Below, in pieces: positions 12,600 through 59,099 of a stretch of DNA of 64,000 nucleotides. The DNA lies in contig WPIO01000132.1 in the NCBI GenBank assembly GCA_009760855.2, positions 738,501 through 802,500 of the forward strand. The letters run 5' to 3'. Numbering within the stretch: the stretch's first letter is position 1; every line of letters begins with the position of its first letter. The DNA is from Cristatella mucedo. Its lineage: Eukaryota; Bryozoa; Phylactolaemata; Cristatellidae. Under the pieces are notes generated by a model. That model saw nothing but the letters and a program-made list of their open reading frames with translations. It made no database searches and had not been told where the DNA came from. The position numbers were made by a program, and so were the translations under genes.

Positions 12600-14090
12600 A
12601 GTGGTGAAGCCCTCGCAGTCTCTTTAGGCTTCCAGGGCAAGCAATTAGCAGTTGGCACGTGACCTCTGACCTATGGGCACTCGCTTAAGTTGAGTTGCTG
12701 CTCATCATCGCCCGAACAGACAAGCCACAGACTAAAGTTCACTATCCATCAAATTGGCCTATGAGTTGCCAGCTGCACTCATTAAGAGCCACCTTCGGTG
12801 CCAGCAGCAGGGCAAACTACGATCGAGCCTGGTCTCTGAGTAGCCAACACGTGCATCATTCTCCACATCCGCAGGAGCTCCTCCCCACTGCTCCGGTCAA
12901 AATCTGCACGATCGTGCATACGTGCCACCTGGTCAAATGGCTCGGGTGGATTTCAGCTCCCACGACATTGTTGACCATATTTACGGCTACTGCTTCCTTC
13001 TGCGGGCCTGGCAAGAAAGCACCGACGAAGTGCTGTGTGCCAATGCCTTCCCTCGGCCCAGCTCGTCGGCCATTAATTAGCTGGTGCAACTAAATCGCCG
13101 TGGTCGGGAAGGGCATTTGGACGTCAGGAAGGGACAGCTGGAGGTTGCTCGGATCATGACTGAAGTGGCCTGCCTCATTGTCTGCGAAAGAGCCGTGAGA
13201 CCGATTGCTGATCCTGACGTTTCGGAGTGGCAAGGAAGAGAATGGGTGTTGCAGCAGGCCGTTCGGCAGGCTCGGGTTTCGGTGGGAGCCGGCTTACACT
13301 AGATCTGACGGATTTCTCGGCGACGGGATCGCGAGAGATCCCGAAGTACAGGAAGCAAGATGGCTGCACATCACTTCTCTAGCTATGTCTTGCGGGGAAC
13401 TTGGGAAGGTCGTGAGTGGTGAGTGATAGATAAGATGCAATTGTATTTCAAAAACTGATCGCGATGTAGCCTCCATGGAGGCTTTGCATACACTAATAAC
13501 CCAGTATGGAGCCTTCGATCAGAGGTCAAGCCTTTTACTAGCTCAACACAATGCAGACCTATTTTAAGCGACCAATGGATCAGGGTTCTAGATGCTGAGA
13601 AAACATAGTGGCAAACAGCAAGGGATGCAGAGAGAAGAAAAGCCGCCAGCTTTGACCAGCAGTAACCGCGGAGTGCAGCACGGCGAAAGCATCTCGGCGA
13701 TGGAGAGCACCCGCACAAGCGTCTCGGCGCAGGGCGTAGAGGAGCACCATGGGTTAGCATTCAGTGGTGAGGTAAAGATCGCTAAGGATTTTTGTAACTG
13801 CGATGAAAACAAAAGTCGGCAAAAACTAAGGAAAGCAGGCCAAGGAACTACTGCAGTGTAAGTTATAAGACACAGTCTTGTGCTGCGTACTGCTAAAAGT
13901 TAACGCTTTAAAATCGAAAGCAACATGTCAATGCCCCATGCCTTGTTGTGGGCATAGCTCTGCGTTCCCATGCAGCGATGGGCAGCGATCCTCTTGTTAA
14001 GAGGCGAGCATCGGCTGCTGTAATATGATCACACGAGTGATATTTGCAAGTTCGTATGCCAGCTTCATGTGCGATGATGCCGATCTAGGA
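12600..14090. other. Intergenic sequence, no gene recognised
   Basis: Open frames up to about 130 codons occur on both strands (for example 12,695-13,093 plus) but none shows a motif I recognise. Confidence 0.4.
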
Positions 14091-14091
14091 T

Positions 14092-14445
14092 GATAATAAT
14101 AAAAATGCATTTGATATGGCACCGTCAGAGAACTCAACATCTGTCTATGCACTTTACATTTGCCGAGGATGGCCGGGGATGGGGGAATTTCCAATGAACG
14201 AATGCACAGTTTCGTGTTTGCCTTTGTTTTTCTTTTTTGAACGAATGCAAATCTGAATCCATTGCATAGAAACGCGTGAGTGCAGGCTTGAGGCTTTGAC
14301 TTTGGGAGGGGTGTTAAGTCCAACCGCCTCTGGTTGCTCTGTCACTCAATTTTGGGTCCCTTGATTCTTTCAATCCAGCCTATGTCTATCAGATCTACTC
14401 CTCCAACAGGCTAAGCATCGTATCACCAGCTTTTCCTAGGTAGGA
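14092..14445. mobile_element. L2-type LINE remnants
   Basis: An antisense 3' tail at 14,092-14,164 ('atttgatatggcaccgtcagag...') and a sense C-terminal fragment at 14,335-14,445 matching the 'LGSLxSSAYVYQIYSSNRL'-type segment. The ~170 bp between them is unrelated. Confidence 0.55.
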
Positions 14446-14509
14446 GCACTTATAGACAAATCAATTTGCCGGCACGATATTTTTTCTACCGAGGAAGATA
14501 ACTAGACAG

Positions 14510-14610
14510 TGAGCGTATATAAGGGCCGTCGGCCACCCAAACTCTTTTGCCTCGTCCAATCAGCTAGGACCAATTAGTAGCCGACAGGCCAACAGCGACC
14601 CGTCCATTCA
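14510..14610 (+). promoter_or_regulatory. TATA-like and CCAAT-like motifs, no gene attached
   Basis: 'gtatataaggg' at about 14,515 and 'ccaatcagct' at about 14,567 lie close together in a short GC-richer stretch. No ORF with recognisable content follows. Chance occurrence is likely. Confidence 0.2.
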
Positions 14611-14712
14611 CAACCGACCCCACGGTCTGCTGTAGCAACCGCCCATCCGAAGCCGTGCTTGCTAACAGCCCGCTCTCGCCACCGTATGTCTGTCCTCTCT
14701 CTACTTTTCTAT

Positions 14713-16640
<1,928 letters not shown>

Positions 16641-16658
16641 ATATGACGTGTGTAGCAC

Positions 16659-16664
16659 TTTATT
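16659..16664 (-). terminator. Poly(A) signal AATAAA of DCAF1
   Basis: On the minus strand AATAAAGTGC follows the DCAF1 stop codon by about 225 bp in an AT-rich 3' UTR. It is the first canonical hexamer after the stop and so the likely cleavage signal. Read-through to a later site cannot be excluded. Confidence 0.6.
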
Positions 16665-16887
16665 ATTAATAGCAGCATATAACATTTCACAATATAAATT
16701 ATTATCGGCACCAACAAAAGTCTACACGAACTCTACATGGTAGGCCATGAGACAGGTGGTTAGCAGAATGTACTGTCGAAGCCACATCCACAGCTTCTTA
16801 TGCTGAGCAGGCAGATGACAGCTGCCTGACGGGCTGCTTACACGATAGCGGTGGTGACCCTTCACAGCAAGACCAATACCTGGCCCA

Positions 16888-49520
<32,633 letters not shown>

Positions 49521-49529
49521 GGTTAGATG

Positions 49530-50380
49530 GTCACCAAGCGGTGGTCACGTCACTAATAACGACCTAAGCTTGAGAATGGATATAGTATGGCTGTCTACTT
49601 TACATCACCGACATAGAATACCTACAAAGCAGAAACACACAAGCTAGAAATGAAAATACCCAGGCCAATAGGAAGCAGTAGTACTAGTGGTGTAGTGGAC
49701 AACACTTATAACAAATAAAATTAAATAATTAAAAATATATCAGGTCAAGCAAAGCTCCTTAGCTGATCACAACTCATGAATGCCGATCAGATTAAGTGCA
49801 CCTTGCACGAAGCGTTTTTATGCCCATCAGCACTGCCTAAAAGATGATCAGTTACAGCAAATCATATACTTTTGACAATACGCGCTTTCCAAAACAAATT
49901 TGTTTACCAAAAATGAATTAGTTCCCAATATCCTTTGTCCACCTCAAACCAAAATTGCGAATTTGCACGAATTCTCGCAAAACGAACGGTAAAAAGGTCC
50001 ATCAAACTTGCCAGATTCCACTGAGAACTATTTATATAGCTAAATTTAAATTGAATCAACAATGGGTAACTAACACAACTTGAATGACTGGGATAACAAG
50101 GGTATTATTTGAATGTGAATAATTAGATTATCACCCATAAAAAATTATATTGATTGTTGTTTGTCTGAAATATGATAACAACAATAATAAAATTATACAG
50201 TGCCTGCAATCCTTGCAGGGAGCTAACCAATCTTGTTCTAGCTTCTTTGTCAGCAAGACAGACAAAATCAGAGTTCATCCTCAACATAACATCCCGACGT
50301 GGAAACTTGGATAGCAGCTCCTTTTTTGAAATTATGATGAAAAAGCCAACTTACTAATTGTATAGACTCACTTAAAAATC
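49530..50380. other. Upstream of the DCAF1 start codon, AT-rich, nothing recognised
   Basis: It lies in the proposed intron of the DCAF1 5' UTR. It includes a possible acceptor just upstream of the start (minus, 'cgttattag' near 49,547) but no coding content. Confidence 0.4.
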
Positions 50381-50384
50381 ATGC

Positions 50385-50815
50385 ACAAGAATAATTAACT
50401 CTATGAGCAATGACTGAGTGTAACAGAAAGGTTTTAGCTTCTTTTTTAATGTCTTCAAAGCAGATGAAATAACATCAGCGGGTAGTGAGTTTCAACTTTA
50501 GGAGCAAACCTCAGACTCCAAAAGATTCGTAGTCATGGTCACACAAGTAATCGATGAGAGTCAGAAGAGTTTGTGGCAAGATTAGCCTGAAGTGAGACAG
50601 AGAGGCAGGCCAAAGCAAGAGAATGGAGGAACCAAAATGTGGATGCAAGAAACTTGAATTTGATTTGGTGCTTGATAGGGAGCCAGTGAAGATTGGTGAG
50701 CAGTGGTGTATCGTAGCAATGGCAACGTTCGTAACAGACAAGCCTAGCTGCAAAGGTTTGGACCAACTGTAAGCGCCTTACTGCACAGGTTGGAAAACCT
50801 GCAAGTGGTGTTACA
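50385..50815 (-). mobile_element. L2-type LINE fragment, diverged
   Basis: The minus strand shows LVCYERCHCYDTPLLTNLHW and LASTFWFLHSLALACLS, matching the C-terminal part of the L2/CR1-type LINEs but well diverged. Confidence 0.65.
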
Positions 50816-50839
<24 letters not shown>

Positions 50840-50852
<13 letters not shown>

Positions 50853-50985
50853 TTAATTGTGTATAGCACCTTAAGAGAACTTAATCTCAGTTCAGCCACT
50901 TCAAATATCCCACAGGGCTCGAGCCCACGACCTCGGTCGGGGCAGCACCTTAACTATTAGGCCACACCAGCTGTGAACTGAAGTG
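50840..50985 (-). repeat. SINE-B copy, antisense, after an (AT)n run
   Basis: The reverse complement reads '...ggtcgtgggctcgagccctgtgggat...gtggctgaactgagattaagttctcttaaggtgctatac'. (TA)n lies at 50,822-50,847. Confidence 0.7.
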
Positions 50986-51290
50986 GGGTTTCCACATACG
51001 AATCCAAAGGTGGTTTGCTGCCGCACTCCTACGCACGCATACTCGGCAGGTCGCCGACCGGTCGGCAACCTGCATCGACAGGCCATCCTCCCTGGCCAAC
51101 TGGTTACATGCATGCATCTCGTCTGCAGACAGCTCTAGCAGAGTCCGGGAAATGTCTTGTGCGGCTGCACAACTCAACCACTAACCGAGAGCTTGGCGAT
51201 CGCTAAGCGCTCAGCGCAGCACAGACGCCAATTAGAAGCTACCGGCAATCTCGACTGCAGCTCGTGGCATAAGGATCTCTTCATGCAGTC

Positions 51291-51850
51291 TCTGCACTGA
51301 GCAGGCGACTCTGCACTGTGCTCACCCTGCCAATGAGGCCACAAGCAGCCGGCAGCGCATGAGCAGAAGCGAGTGATGACCAACTAAGGACACGTGCACG
51401 GCACACGGAGAGGAGTGAGGACATTCGACAGAAAGCACGTGGAAAACTAAAGAAAGCAAGTACACACCATGACACACGATCAAGACTTTCAAATATGAAA
51501 ACCCGAACCAAATCGTGGATGAACAGAAAATCTTGCAGACATTCGTTCTTGCAATTTTTCCAAAGCTTAATCAAAGATGGCAAAACAAAGCTTGGGCTCA
51601 TTGGCAACCCGGGTCTTATCACTTATCAAGTAGACCAGCTTTGAATCAGGCATTGGTGATTCAGTCGCCAGACCAGCACCGGGTGAATATAGGTGCCATC
51701 TTTGATAGTCACAGGCAACACATCTCACTGCCGGCTACTCGGAAGTACATGTAGGAGAAAGAGAGTAGGCTGAATGCAGGTCTCTTTATGGTCATCCACA
51801 GAGAATTACTAAGCAGGCGGCTGTGCACTGAGCAGGCGGCTCTGCACTGT
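51291..51850. repeat. Segmental duplication, copy 2, flanked by ~29 bp direct repeats
   Basis: The segment 51,320-51,811 matches parts of 47,480-48,560 and is bounded on the left (51,291-51,319) and right (51,812-51,850) by near-identical 'ctgcactgagcaggcggctctgcactgt'-type sequence. The flanks suggest insertion into, or recombination at, this motif. Confidence 0.7.
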
Positions 51851-51859
51851 ACAGTCTGC

Positions 51860-52250
51860 GAAGTGGTAGCAATTGGATCGATGCAGATAAAGTAAATAGA
51901 CTACATCAACAAGAAAGCATATTAGCAGATTACGAACTTCCAACACAACCGATGGCACAGAGAAGCTCGTAGGCTGTAAAACTCGCGTCTAAATTTCTTA
52001 CTCAAACAATCTCTCTTGTCGCCGGTTGTGGCACATCCTTTCAGCCTGTCCTGCCCTACTACTTCCATGTCACTTACTTCCTCGGCCAGCCTCCTGACTT
52101 TGCACGGCTCCTCTTTTTATTGTTGTTGTACGAGATTGAGTCTGTTGGTTTTTGTATGTGCATCTGAAGGCAATGAGGATTTGTGTTCGCTTTAAAAAAC
52201 TCGAGCTTAACACCCACTTACAAACGCACATATTGGCGCATGTGCACACA
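51860..52250. other. No recognised feature
   Basis: Ordinary sequence in the putative DCAF1 5' UTR intron. Confidence 0.35.
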
Positions 52251-52252
52251 TT

Positions 52253-52256
<4 letters not shown>

Positions 52257-52346
<90 letters not shown>
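52257..52346. repeat. (CA)n microsatellite
   Basis: About 90 bp of perfect CA repeat preceded by a short (CG)n. Confidence 0.95.
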
Positions 52347-52348
<2 letters not shown>

Positions 52349-52619
52349 TGCATGCATGAAATGTAATGTATCTCCATCTGCAACTCCACAAAGCCACAAA
52401 GACTAAGTGGGTGTTACACAAGAGAGCTTTTTATAGCGCACACACAGCCTAAGCGGCTCTCGGTATGCATTCGGTAGCCAAACGACTTCGTCTCAGGACA
52501 CAAGAAGAAAGTGAGGAGCATACCAGAGTCAGGAGTCGAGTTGAGGTAGTGAATAGCATGAAAGTTGAAGCTCAGGACCCCTGGAAAGGATGTGCCATAG
52601 TCGGCAGCAGGAGAGTGCT

Positions 52620-52770
52620 GAGCTGGTTTGGTCCAGTGGTTAAGGTGCTCTCGCCCAGACCAAGGTCTGGCTGAGGTCATGGACTCGAGCCCCGAGGCAT
52701 ATGTGAAGCGCCTGAATAGAGATTAAGTTCTCTTGGGGCAATACACAAATTAATTATATTTATTTTATTT
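52620..52770 (+). repeat. SINE-B copy
   Basis: Head 'gctggtttggtccagtggttaaggtgctc' with a tRNA-like A box, then 'gaggtcatggactcgagcccc' (B box), then 'gcgcctgaatagagattaagttctcttggggca'. Confidence 0.75.
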
Positions 52771-52794
52771 TTTATTTATATAAGATTTATATAA

Positions 52795-53000
52795 GAATCG
52801 TGGCAGTAAGTTTCATAGTCTAGGACCTGCAGAGCTAAAGCTTCTGTCACCAACGGGAATGGAACAGCTAGTTTATTGTCCGTACGGGACCCGAGGGCAC
52901 GAGCATGCTGAAACTAGTGCAGCAGTTCAGCTAGGTATGGAGGAGCCAAGCCGTGGTGGGCCTTGTGGGTCAGAACTTTGCTCTGCATGGAAGCACATAG
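52795..53000 (-). mobile_element. LINE-B fragment
   Basis: It matches 25,945-26,145 ('agagctaaagcttctgt', 'aacagctagtttattgtccg', 'gcagttcagctaggtatg', 'agccaagccgtgg'). Confidence 0.6.
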
Positions 53001-53092
53001 GTGCATGCACGCACAAAAGAGAAGCAACTTGCAAAGCACAGCATAGTAGAACTTGGACGAGCTGCAGATTCGTCTGAGGCAGCAGCAGGTCA

Positions 53093-53845
53093 CTCATAAT
53101 AATAATAATAATACACTTGATAAAGCGCCCTCAGACCACTCAATTTCTTTCTAGGTGCTTTACATTTGCTGCAAAGGAAACCCGATCGAACGGTGAGTGG
53201 TATCATGCTTGATAAACAATATGAATAACTTGGTTAGGGTGATATGCACAGGGTCAGCATGCAAGTGTGGTTAGTGGCAGCATGCATAGTGGCAGCATGC
53301 ATAAGCACATACAGGACGAATGACAGGGACCCACTAAATGCTGTCCTAAATAGGTGTGTTTTTAACTTCTTTTTAAATGTGGTTAAGTCAGGGGATGTTG
53401 TGACGAAAGTCGGGAGTGAGTTCCAGGCTTCGGGAGCATACAAGCTAAATGCACGGTCTCCAAAGGATTTGATGCCTGTACGAGGTATCAGTAAAGAGTT
53501 AGATTCCGAAAAGCGGGTGGTACGATGCTTGGCCTGGTGGGGGAGTAGATCTGAGAGATAGGCTGGAGTCAAAGAATGAAGGGACCTAAAAGTGAGCGAC
53601 AAAACCTTGAAGTCGATCCTTTGCTTGACTAGTAGCCAGTGCAGGTCGGCGAGAAGTGGTGTAATGTGGCAACTGCGACGCTCACGACAGACAAGCCTAG
53701 CTGCAGAGTTTTGCACCAGCTGTAAGTGCCTGATTCCACATGCCGGTAGGCCAGCAAGCAGTGAGTTACAGAAGTCAAGACGAGATATCACAAATGCAAG
53801 GACAACTTAGATATGGTATACCTGCCTAAACAAGATGAACTCAAG
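53093..53845 (-). mobile_element. L2-type LINE copy, 5'-truncated
   Basis: The minus strand has a 185-codon frame (53,791-53,234) [20 protein letters not shown] ... [15 protein letters not shown] ... LKTHLFRTAFSGS that runs into the 3' UTR, the best-preserved C-terminus here. It ends in the standard tail and (ATT)n at 53,095. Confidence 0.88.
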
Positions 53846-53929
53846 TCAAAGTCAAATCAAGTCAATTATTATTATTATTATTAACTCGGCGAAACAGGTG
53901 TCCGGCAACTTAGCTCCCCTCATATCTCC

Positions 53930-54255
53930 AATACGTTGCAGCTGCGGCGGCCGCCGTTTGGCAAACTCAAAACGAACCGCGACGCGCCCTGGATGACTAG
54001 CACGCCATACTACGCTACACTCCGATTAAGAACAGGCCAACGCACCACCAGCGCAGGGTATACACATCGAAATAGCATCCAAATAGCGAAGCTAGAAGCA
54101 TCAGGAGTCGACGCAGGGAGCACAACTCATTTGCCGCAGCGAGCACGACTTCAAAAACAGTGCGTAAACGAATAACACTGAGCGGCCAGCACCGCTGACC
54201 TGCGCGCAAACGCCAGGCCTGCCGAACGCAGGACACAGGACCACAGCGGCTACTT
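53930..54255. other. GC-rich single-copy sequence beside the divergent promoter
   Basis: It lies just inside the proposed DCAF1 5' UTR intron. It is CpG-containing and free of transposons, and short open frames show no motif. Confidence 0.4.
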
Positions 54256-54257
54256 AC

Positions 54258-54300
54258 GCGTGCTTTAACGTATCGCTGGCCGCCATTGACTAGTGTGGCA
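54258..54300 (-). promoter_or_regulatory. Probable DCAF1 5' untranslated first exon and promoter elements (YY1-like motif, donor, CCAAT box)
   Basis: On the minus strand a CCAAT box (54327-54323) is followed by TCAATGGCGGCC (ATG at 54286), matching the YY1 core found at or just after start sites of housekeeping genes. A strong donor gtaagt follows (exon end 54258). The candidate acceptors just before the DCAF1 start (49520) do not keep this ATG in frame, so it would act as a short upstream ORF or simply as a YY1 site. I infer this is the DCAF1 leader exon, because DCAF1 is the only minus-strand gene downstream. It could belong to an unseen transcript. Confidence 0.5.
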
Positions 54301-54971
54301 GCAACCGCTTCGCGCGCTTGTGATTGGCTGAGTCGCTGCGGTACCTGCTGGCCTGTAACGCCTTTTCCCGGTGACTATACAGAAATCTTACGGATGAAAT
54401 ATGAAACTTTCTCGGATAACCAAGGTTAATATTGGCATGTAAGTAATACGCATTTTGCACGCTTCTACGGGATACGTTAAGGAATACGGTTATCGCAGCC
54501 TCGTGCAACAATCGAATCTAGCCGTCCCTCGTAACTGTGGTCTGTGTAATAAATGTAATGCCTCCACAACGTAGTAGTTCATTCCGCATTTTTTGCTGAG
54601 AATCTAAACCCAAACGCGCTCTCGCATCCTAGGGTTTGCACTTAGTGGGCGAAAATTGGTTTCCGGGTTTGGCACGTTGCGCTTAAGTTTCCGCCTCTTC
54701 CACCACTACGACACCAACTACCTCCAAATTTATTTTCCTGTCAGAACAACTCTGCACGGTCTCTTTGGGCATTGTGCGCACGCGCCACGGACCGCAAGCA
54801 ATCTGGCGACGCTGATACGACCGCGTGCGCCATCTAGGGGGCTACTGCCGCCGAGGTGACGTTGGCCGCCGGTAGCCACTAATGGCGTCGTCTGATTGTA
54901 CCGTGCACCGCAGCGGCGGCCGCTCAGCCACCTCATAGACTCGCCTCGTAGCCACCGCACGTACTTTTGCG
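54300..54971. promoter_or_regulatory. Divergent promoter region between the DCAF1 leader exon and SLC39A9
   Basis: About 0.65 kb of single-copy sequence without transposons separates the putative DCAF1 start (minus) from the SLC39A9 start codon (plus). CpG density rises from about 54,780 into the SLC39A9 coding region. I see no convincing TATA box. Both neighbours are housekeeping-type genes, for which head-to-head CpG-rich promoters are common. Confidence 0.45.
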
Positions 54972-55949
54972 ATGGACGACGTGGTGACCATCGTGTTGCT
55001 ATCGGCGCTAATGCTAATCGGCTGCTACCTGGCCGGCTGCATTCCGCTGGCGTTTTCATTCTCCGAGAGCAAGCTGCGGCTGGTGACCATATTCGGAGCC
55101 GGGCTGCTGCTCGGCGCCGCCTTGGCGATCATAATTCCGGAAGGCGTCAATTCCATGTACGAGTCCGCCGGCGAGCACGGGCACGGGCACGACGAGCCGC
55201 GAGCTGCCGCCGCCGGCGTCGCCCCTGCCGCCGAATCTGCAGCTGCTGAAGCTGCTGCCGCCGCCGCCGCCGAGAGCTCGTTTGCCGCTATGAGCCAGGA
55301 ACCGCACAGCATGATTGGACTGACGCTGGTGGCTGGCTTCATTTTCATGCTGCTCGTCGATCAGCTCGGTGGCGGCGGTCACTCTCACGGACAGCCGTCG
55401 GACGTGGAGGGCGGGCTGCAGGGCCATTCGCAGCAGCGCAAGGGATTCGCAGCCACTCTGGGCCTCGTCGTGCACGCCCTCGCGGACGGCATCGCGCTGG
55501 GCGCCGCCACCAGCGCCGCGCAGACCGGCCTGACGATGATCGTGTTCGTGGCCATAATGCTGCACAAGGCGCCGGCCTCGTTCGGCCTCGTCTCTTTTCT
55601 GATGCACGACGGACTGGATCGGTCGACGATCCGCAAGCACTTGCTCGCCTTCTCAGCCTCGGCGCCCGTCGGAGCGCTGGCGACATTTTTCTTGCTCACC
55701 GGCCAGAGCCGCGAGGCGGCCAAGAGCACCAACTCGATCGGGCTGGCACTTCTGTTTAGCGCCGGGACGTTCCTGTACGTGGCAACCGTTCACGTCCTGC
55801 CCGAGATTAGCTCCTACAAGTCGAGAACCGTCATGGCCGACGGCACGGTTATCGTCAAGGAGCACAGAGGCTTTTCGAAGATTGAACTGCTCGCAATTAT
55901 CGCCGGAGCCGTAATACCCACACTAATCTCATTCGGTCACCACCACTGA
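54972..55949 (+). CDS. SLC39A9: Zinc transporter ZIP9 (SLC39A9), intronless
   Basis: The 325-residue protein aligns along its whole length with human ZIP9 (307 aa). It imports Zn2+ into the cytosol from the Golgi or across the plasma membrane, and vertebrate ZIP9 also acts as a membrane androgen receptor. It has eight predicted membrane segments (about residues 4-27, 36-56, 113-131, 161-180, 187-210, 223-242, 256-279, 303-321). Metal-site residues include H168 and D172 in VVHALADG (TM4), H198 in MLHKAP (TM5, HK rather than the HE of other ZIPs) and H274 in TM7. His-rich loops (GEHGHGHDE, GGGGHSHG) and a poly-Ala stretch (residues 91-100) lie between TM2 and TM4. The start is fixed by the conserved MDD. 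The human gene has several coding exons, so the single exon here suggests intron loss or a retrocopy. Coding GC content is high. Confidence 0.95.
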   Translation: MDDVVTIVLLSALMLIGCYLAGCIPLAFSFSESKLRLVTIFGAGLLLGAALAIIIPEGVNSMYESAGEHGHGHDEPRAAAAGVAPAAESAAAEAAAAAAAESSFAAMSQEPHSMIGLTLVAGFIFMLLVDQLGGGGHSHGQPSDVEGGLQGHSQQRKGFAATLGLVVHALADGIALGAATSAAQTGLTMIVFVAIMLHKAPASFGLVSFLMHDGLDRSTIRKHLLAFSASAPVGALATFFLLTGQSREAAKSTNSIGLALLFSAGTFLYVATVHVLPEISSYKSRTVMADGTVIVKEHRGFSKIELLAIIAGAVIPTLISFGHHH

Positions 55950-57361
<1,412 letters not shown>

Positions 57362-57560
57362 CACCCTGTGCAGCACTTGATGCATTCGCCTCTGTGTGAG
57401 TGGTAGATTTCGACCGATTCTGCTTTGTTCATTTGACCCTTGGTATTAGTCGTATGTGCTCTTATGCACGGTTTTTTATTATCGGAGCTAGTGTTTTGCT
57501 GGGATTGTGCTTGCAGTAGAGTTTTGGGTAAAAAAAGGAAAATGAGTAGGCTTGGGGATT

Positions 57561-57566
57561 AATAAA
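57561..57566 (+). terminator. Candidate poly(A) signal for SLC39A9
   Basis: I noticed no AATAAA earlier than this one, about 1.6 kb downstream of the stop. If used, the 3' UTR would include the (GT)n tract at 57,161-57,361. A non-canonical signal closer to the stop is equally possible. Confidence 0.3.
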
Positions 57567-57569
57567 TCT

Positions 57570-58245
57570 GGGATTTAGCCCCTAGATTTAATACTGATAT
57601 AGTGAGAACCGATAGAACGATCACTGTACAGTCGTGCCAACATTAGCTGTCTTTTGATATAACATGGTCTGTGATGTCAACCTTCTCACGCCCTTGAAGG
57701 GCCAAGGTCACAGTTTGTGCCCGAATTCCAGACTATCTCAATCAACAGATTTGATATTATACTCTAGAAAAATGCCCTAAGCCCCTCAAAAGACTGCTTA
57801 TGACAGGAACAACCTTGAAACAATAGACATGTAATGTTCAAGCATGTTTGCAGAACAAAGTTTAAAGATTCTTGAGGACATGCATAGCAACACTATCCAG
57901 TCAGAATCAATCATCAGCTGTTGCATTGGTGTACAAGCTGACCTTAACTCACATTTAAAATCTCACGTTGATCCTTAAAGCATTAGCCAAGGTAGGGGAT
58001 TTATCAGGCACACAGCTGCATTGTAAATAAAGTGATTTAAAAGTTACAAGAATGTATCTCAACAAACGGCAAGTGTTTATTTACCTCGATGAATCAAGCT
58101 TCAAAACTTGGGGCACACGTCACATTCAATGCTGACATAGGTAAAAAAAATATTTGTAGATGTGTTACTTCCGGTTTACTTCCGGGTTAGACATAGCTCG
58201 CGTGATTTTTTTTAATGTTTTCCTTTTTTGGAAATCAAAACCATA
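57570..58245. other. No recognised feature
   Basis: AT-rich intergenic sequence. Nothing identified. Confidence 0.4.
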
Positions 58246-58249
58246 TTCC

Positions 58250-58400
58250 ATTTCTACCCGCTAACCATATCATACATGTTGACTTAGTACATGTTACCAC
58301 TAACCATGTGGTCATGCTTTCTTTATGGCAAATGTAAATTTCAGAGAAAGAGATTTAGTTATCTGGTGGTTCTATACAAATGAAATATTATAATTATTGT
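58250..58400 (+). mobile_element. L2-type LINE 3' end, diverged
   Basis: 'ttaccactaaccatgtggtcatgc...ggcaaatgtaaatttcagagaaagagatttagttatctggtggttctatacaaatg' parallels the family 3' UTR and tail. Confidence 0.55.
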
Positions 58401-58953
58401 ACCATGTTTAGCCTAAAGAAAGTTTGATTCGTTGACCAATTTTACTCTATTCATATAACCTTGACCCTTTAAGGAATGTGTTTCAGCTGCAATGTGCATG
58501 TGTAGCAAGGAGTGTGGGCGATGTAATGCGATGAGCAGCAACGCAGTGCTGTAGGTGTGAGTACGCCAGTCAACATTATTGGCTTGCCGTCCATTGCCTG
58601 CCACAAGTTACTGTTCTTGGATTAGTGTTGCTACCAAGGCTATGGCCAGGCCAATCTTCTGAAGAAGAATGCAAATGCAAGTTATTTATCAGAGCCAACT
58701 CCTTGTGTGGATCTGTTGTTTTTAGCCATCGTTTATGTAGACGGCAGAGGCACTGCATGCAACTTTTGTTAGCTATTATTTAAGGGGGGGCTTGAGGTCA
58801 GCAGCTTTTCCTTTTGTTGTATCTCACTGCACGACGATGCTCTGCTCTTGCTTTGATGCATTGGGTAAAGCACGCCTTCTTGCCAGTTGCCTGCACGAGT
58901 GCCCTGCCTCCTGCATATGTGATCGTCACTCACGTGTTTCTTCTTTTTCTTAG

Positions 58954-59095
58954 CGGCATAACCATGGCCATTGGTCTTGCTTCATTCGTTCTTGCAAAGC
59001 GCGATGTCGACCGAAACAGATACCGAATCATGAAGGCAAAGCAGAACATACGGAATGCCGACAGTGGTCTGGTCGGCTCCGGTCGAAACGTTTAA
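58954..59095 (+). CDS. Terminal exon of a small unrecognised membrane micropeptide
   Basis: A strong acceptor (pyrimidine-rich, ending ttcttag at 58953) precedes an exon whose first ATG (58964) sits in a near-ideal context, accATGGcc. It encodes 43 residues ending in TAA: a short hydrophobic start (MAIGLASFVL), then a basic, polar tail (AKRDVDRNRYRIMKAKQNIR). If the reading frame continues from an upstream exon, the residues before Met would be GIT and the upstream exon must leave two nucleotides of a codon. I could not find that exon. The layout of one membrane segment plus a charged helix resembles small mitochondrial inner-membrane assembly factors, but I do not recognise the family. Confidence 0.5.
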
Positions 59096-59099
59096 GCTC

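Noticed and set aside
55025-55732. Several long minus-strand frames across SLC39A9
   Set aside because: Shadow frames of a GC-rich gene on the plus strand; no homology on the minus strand.
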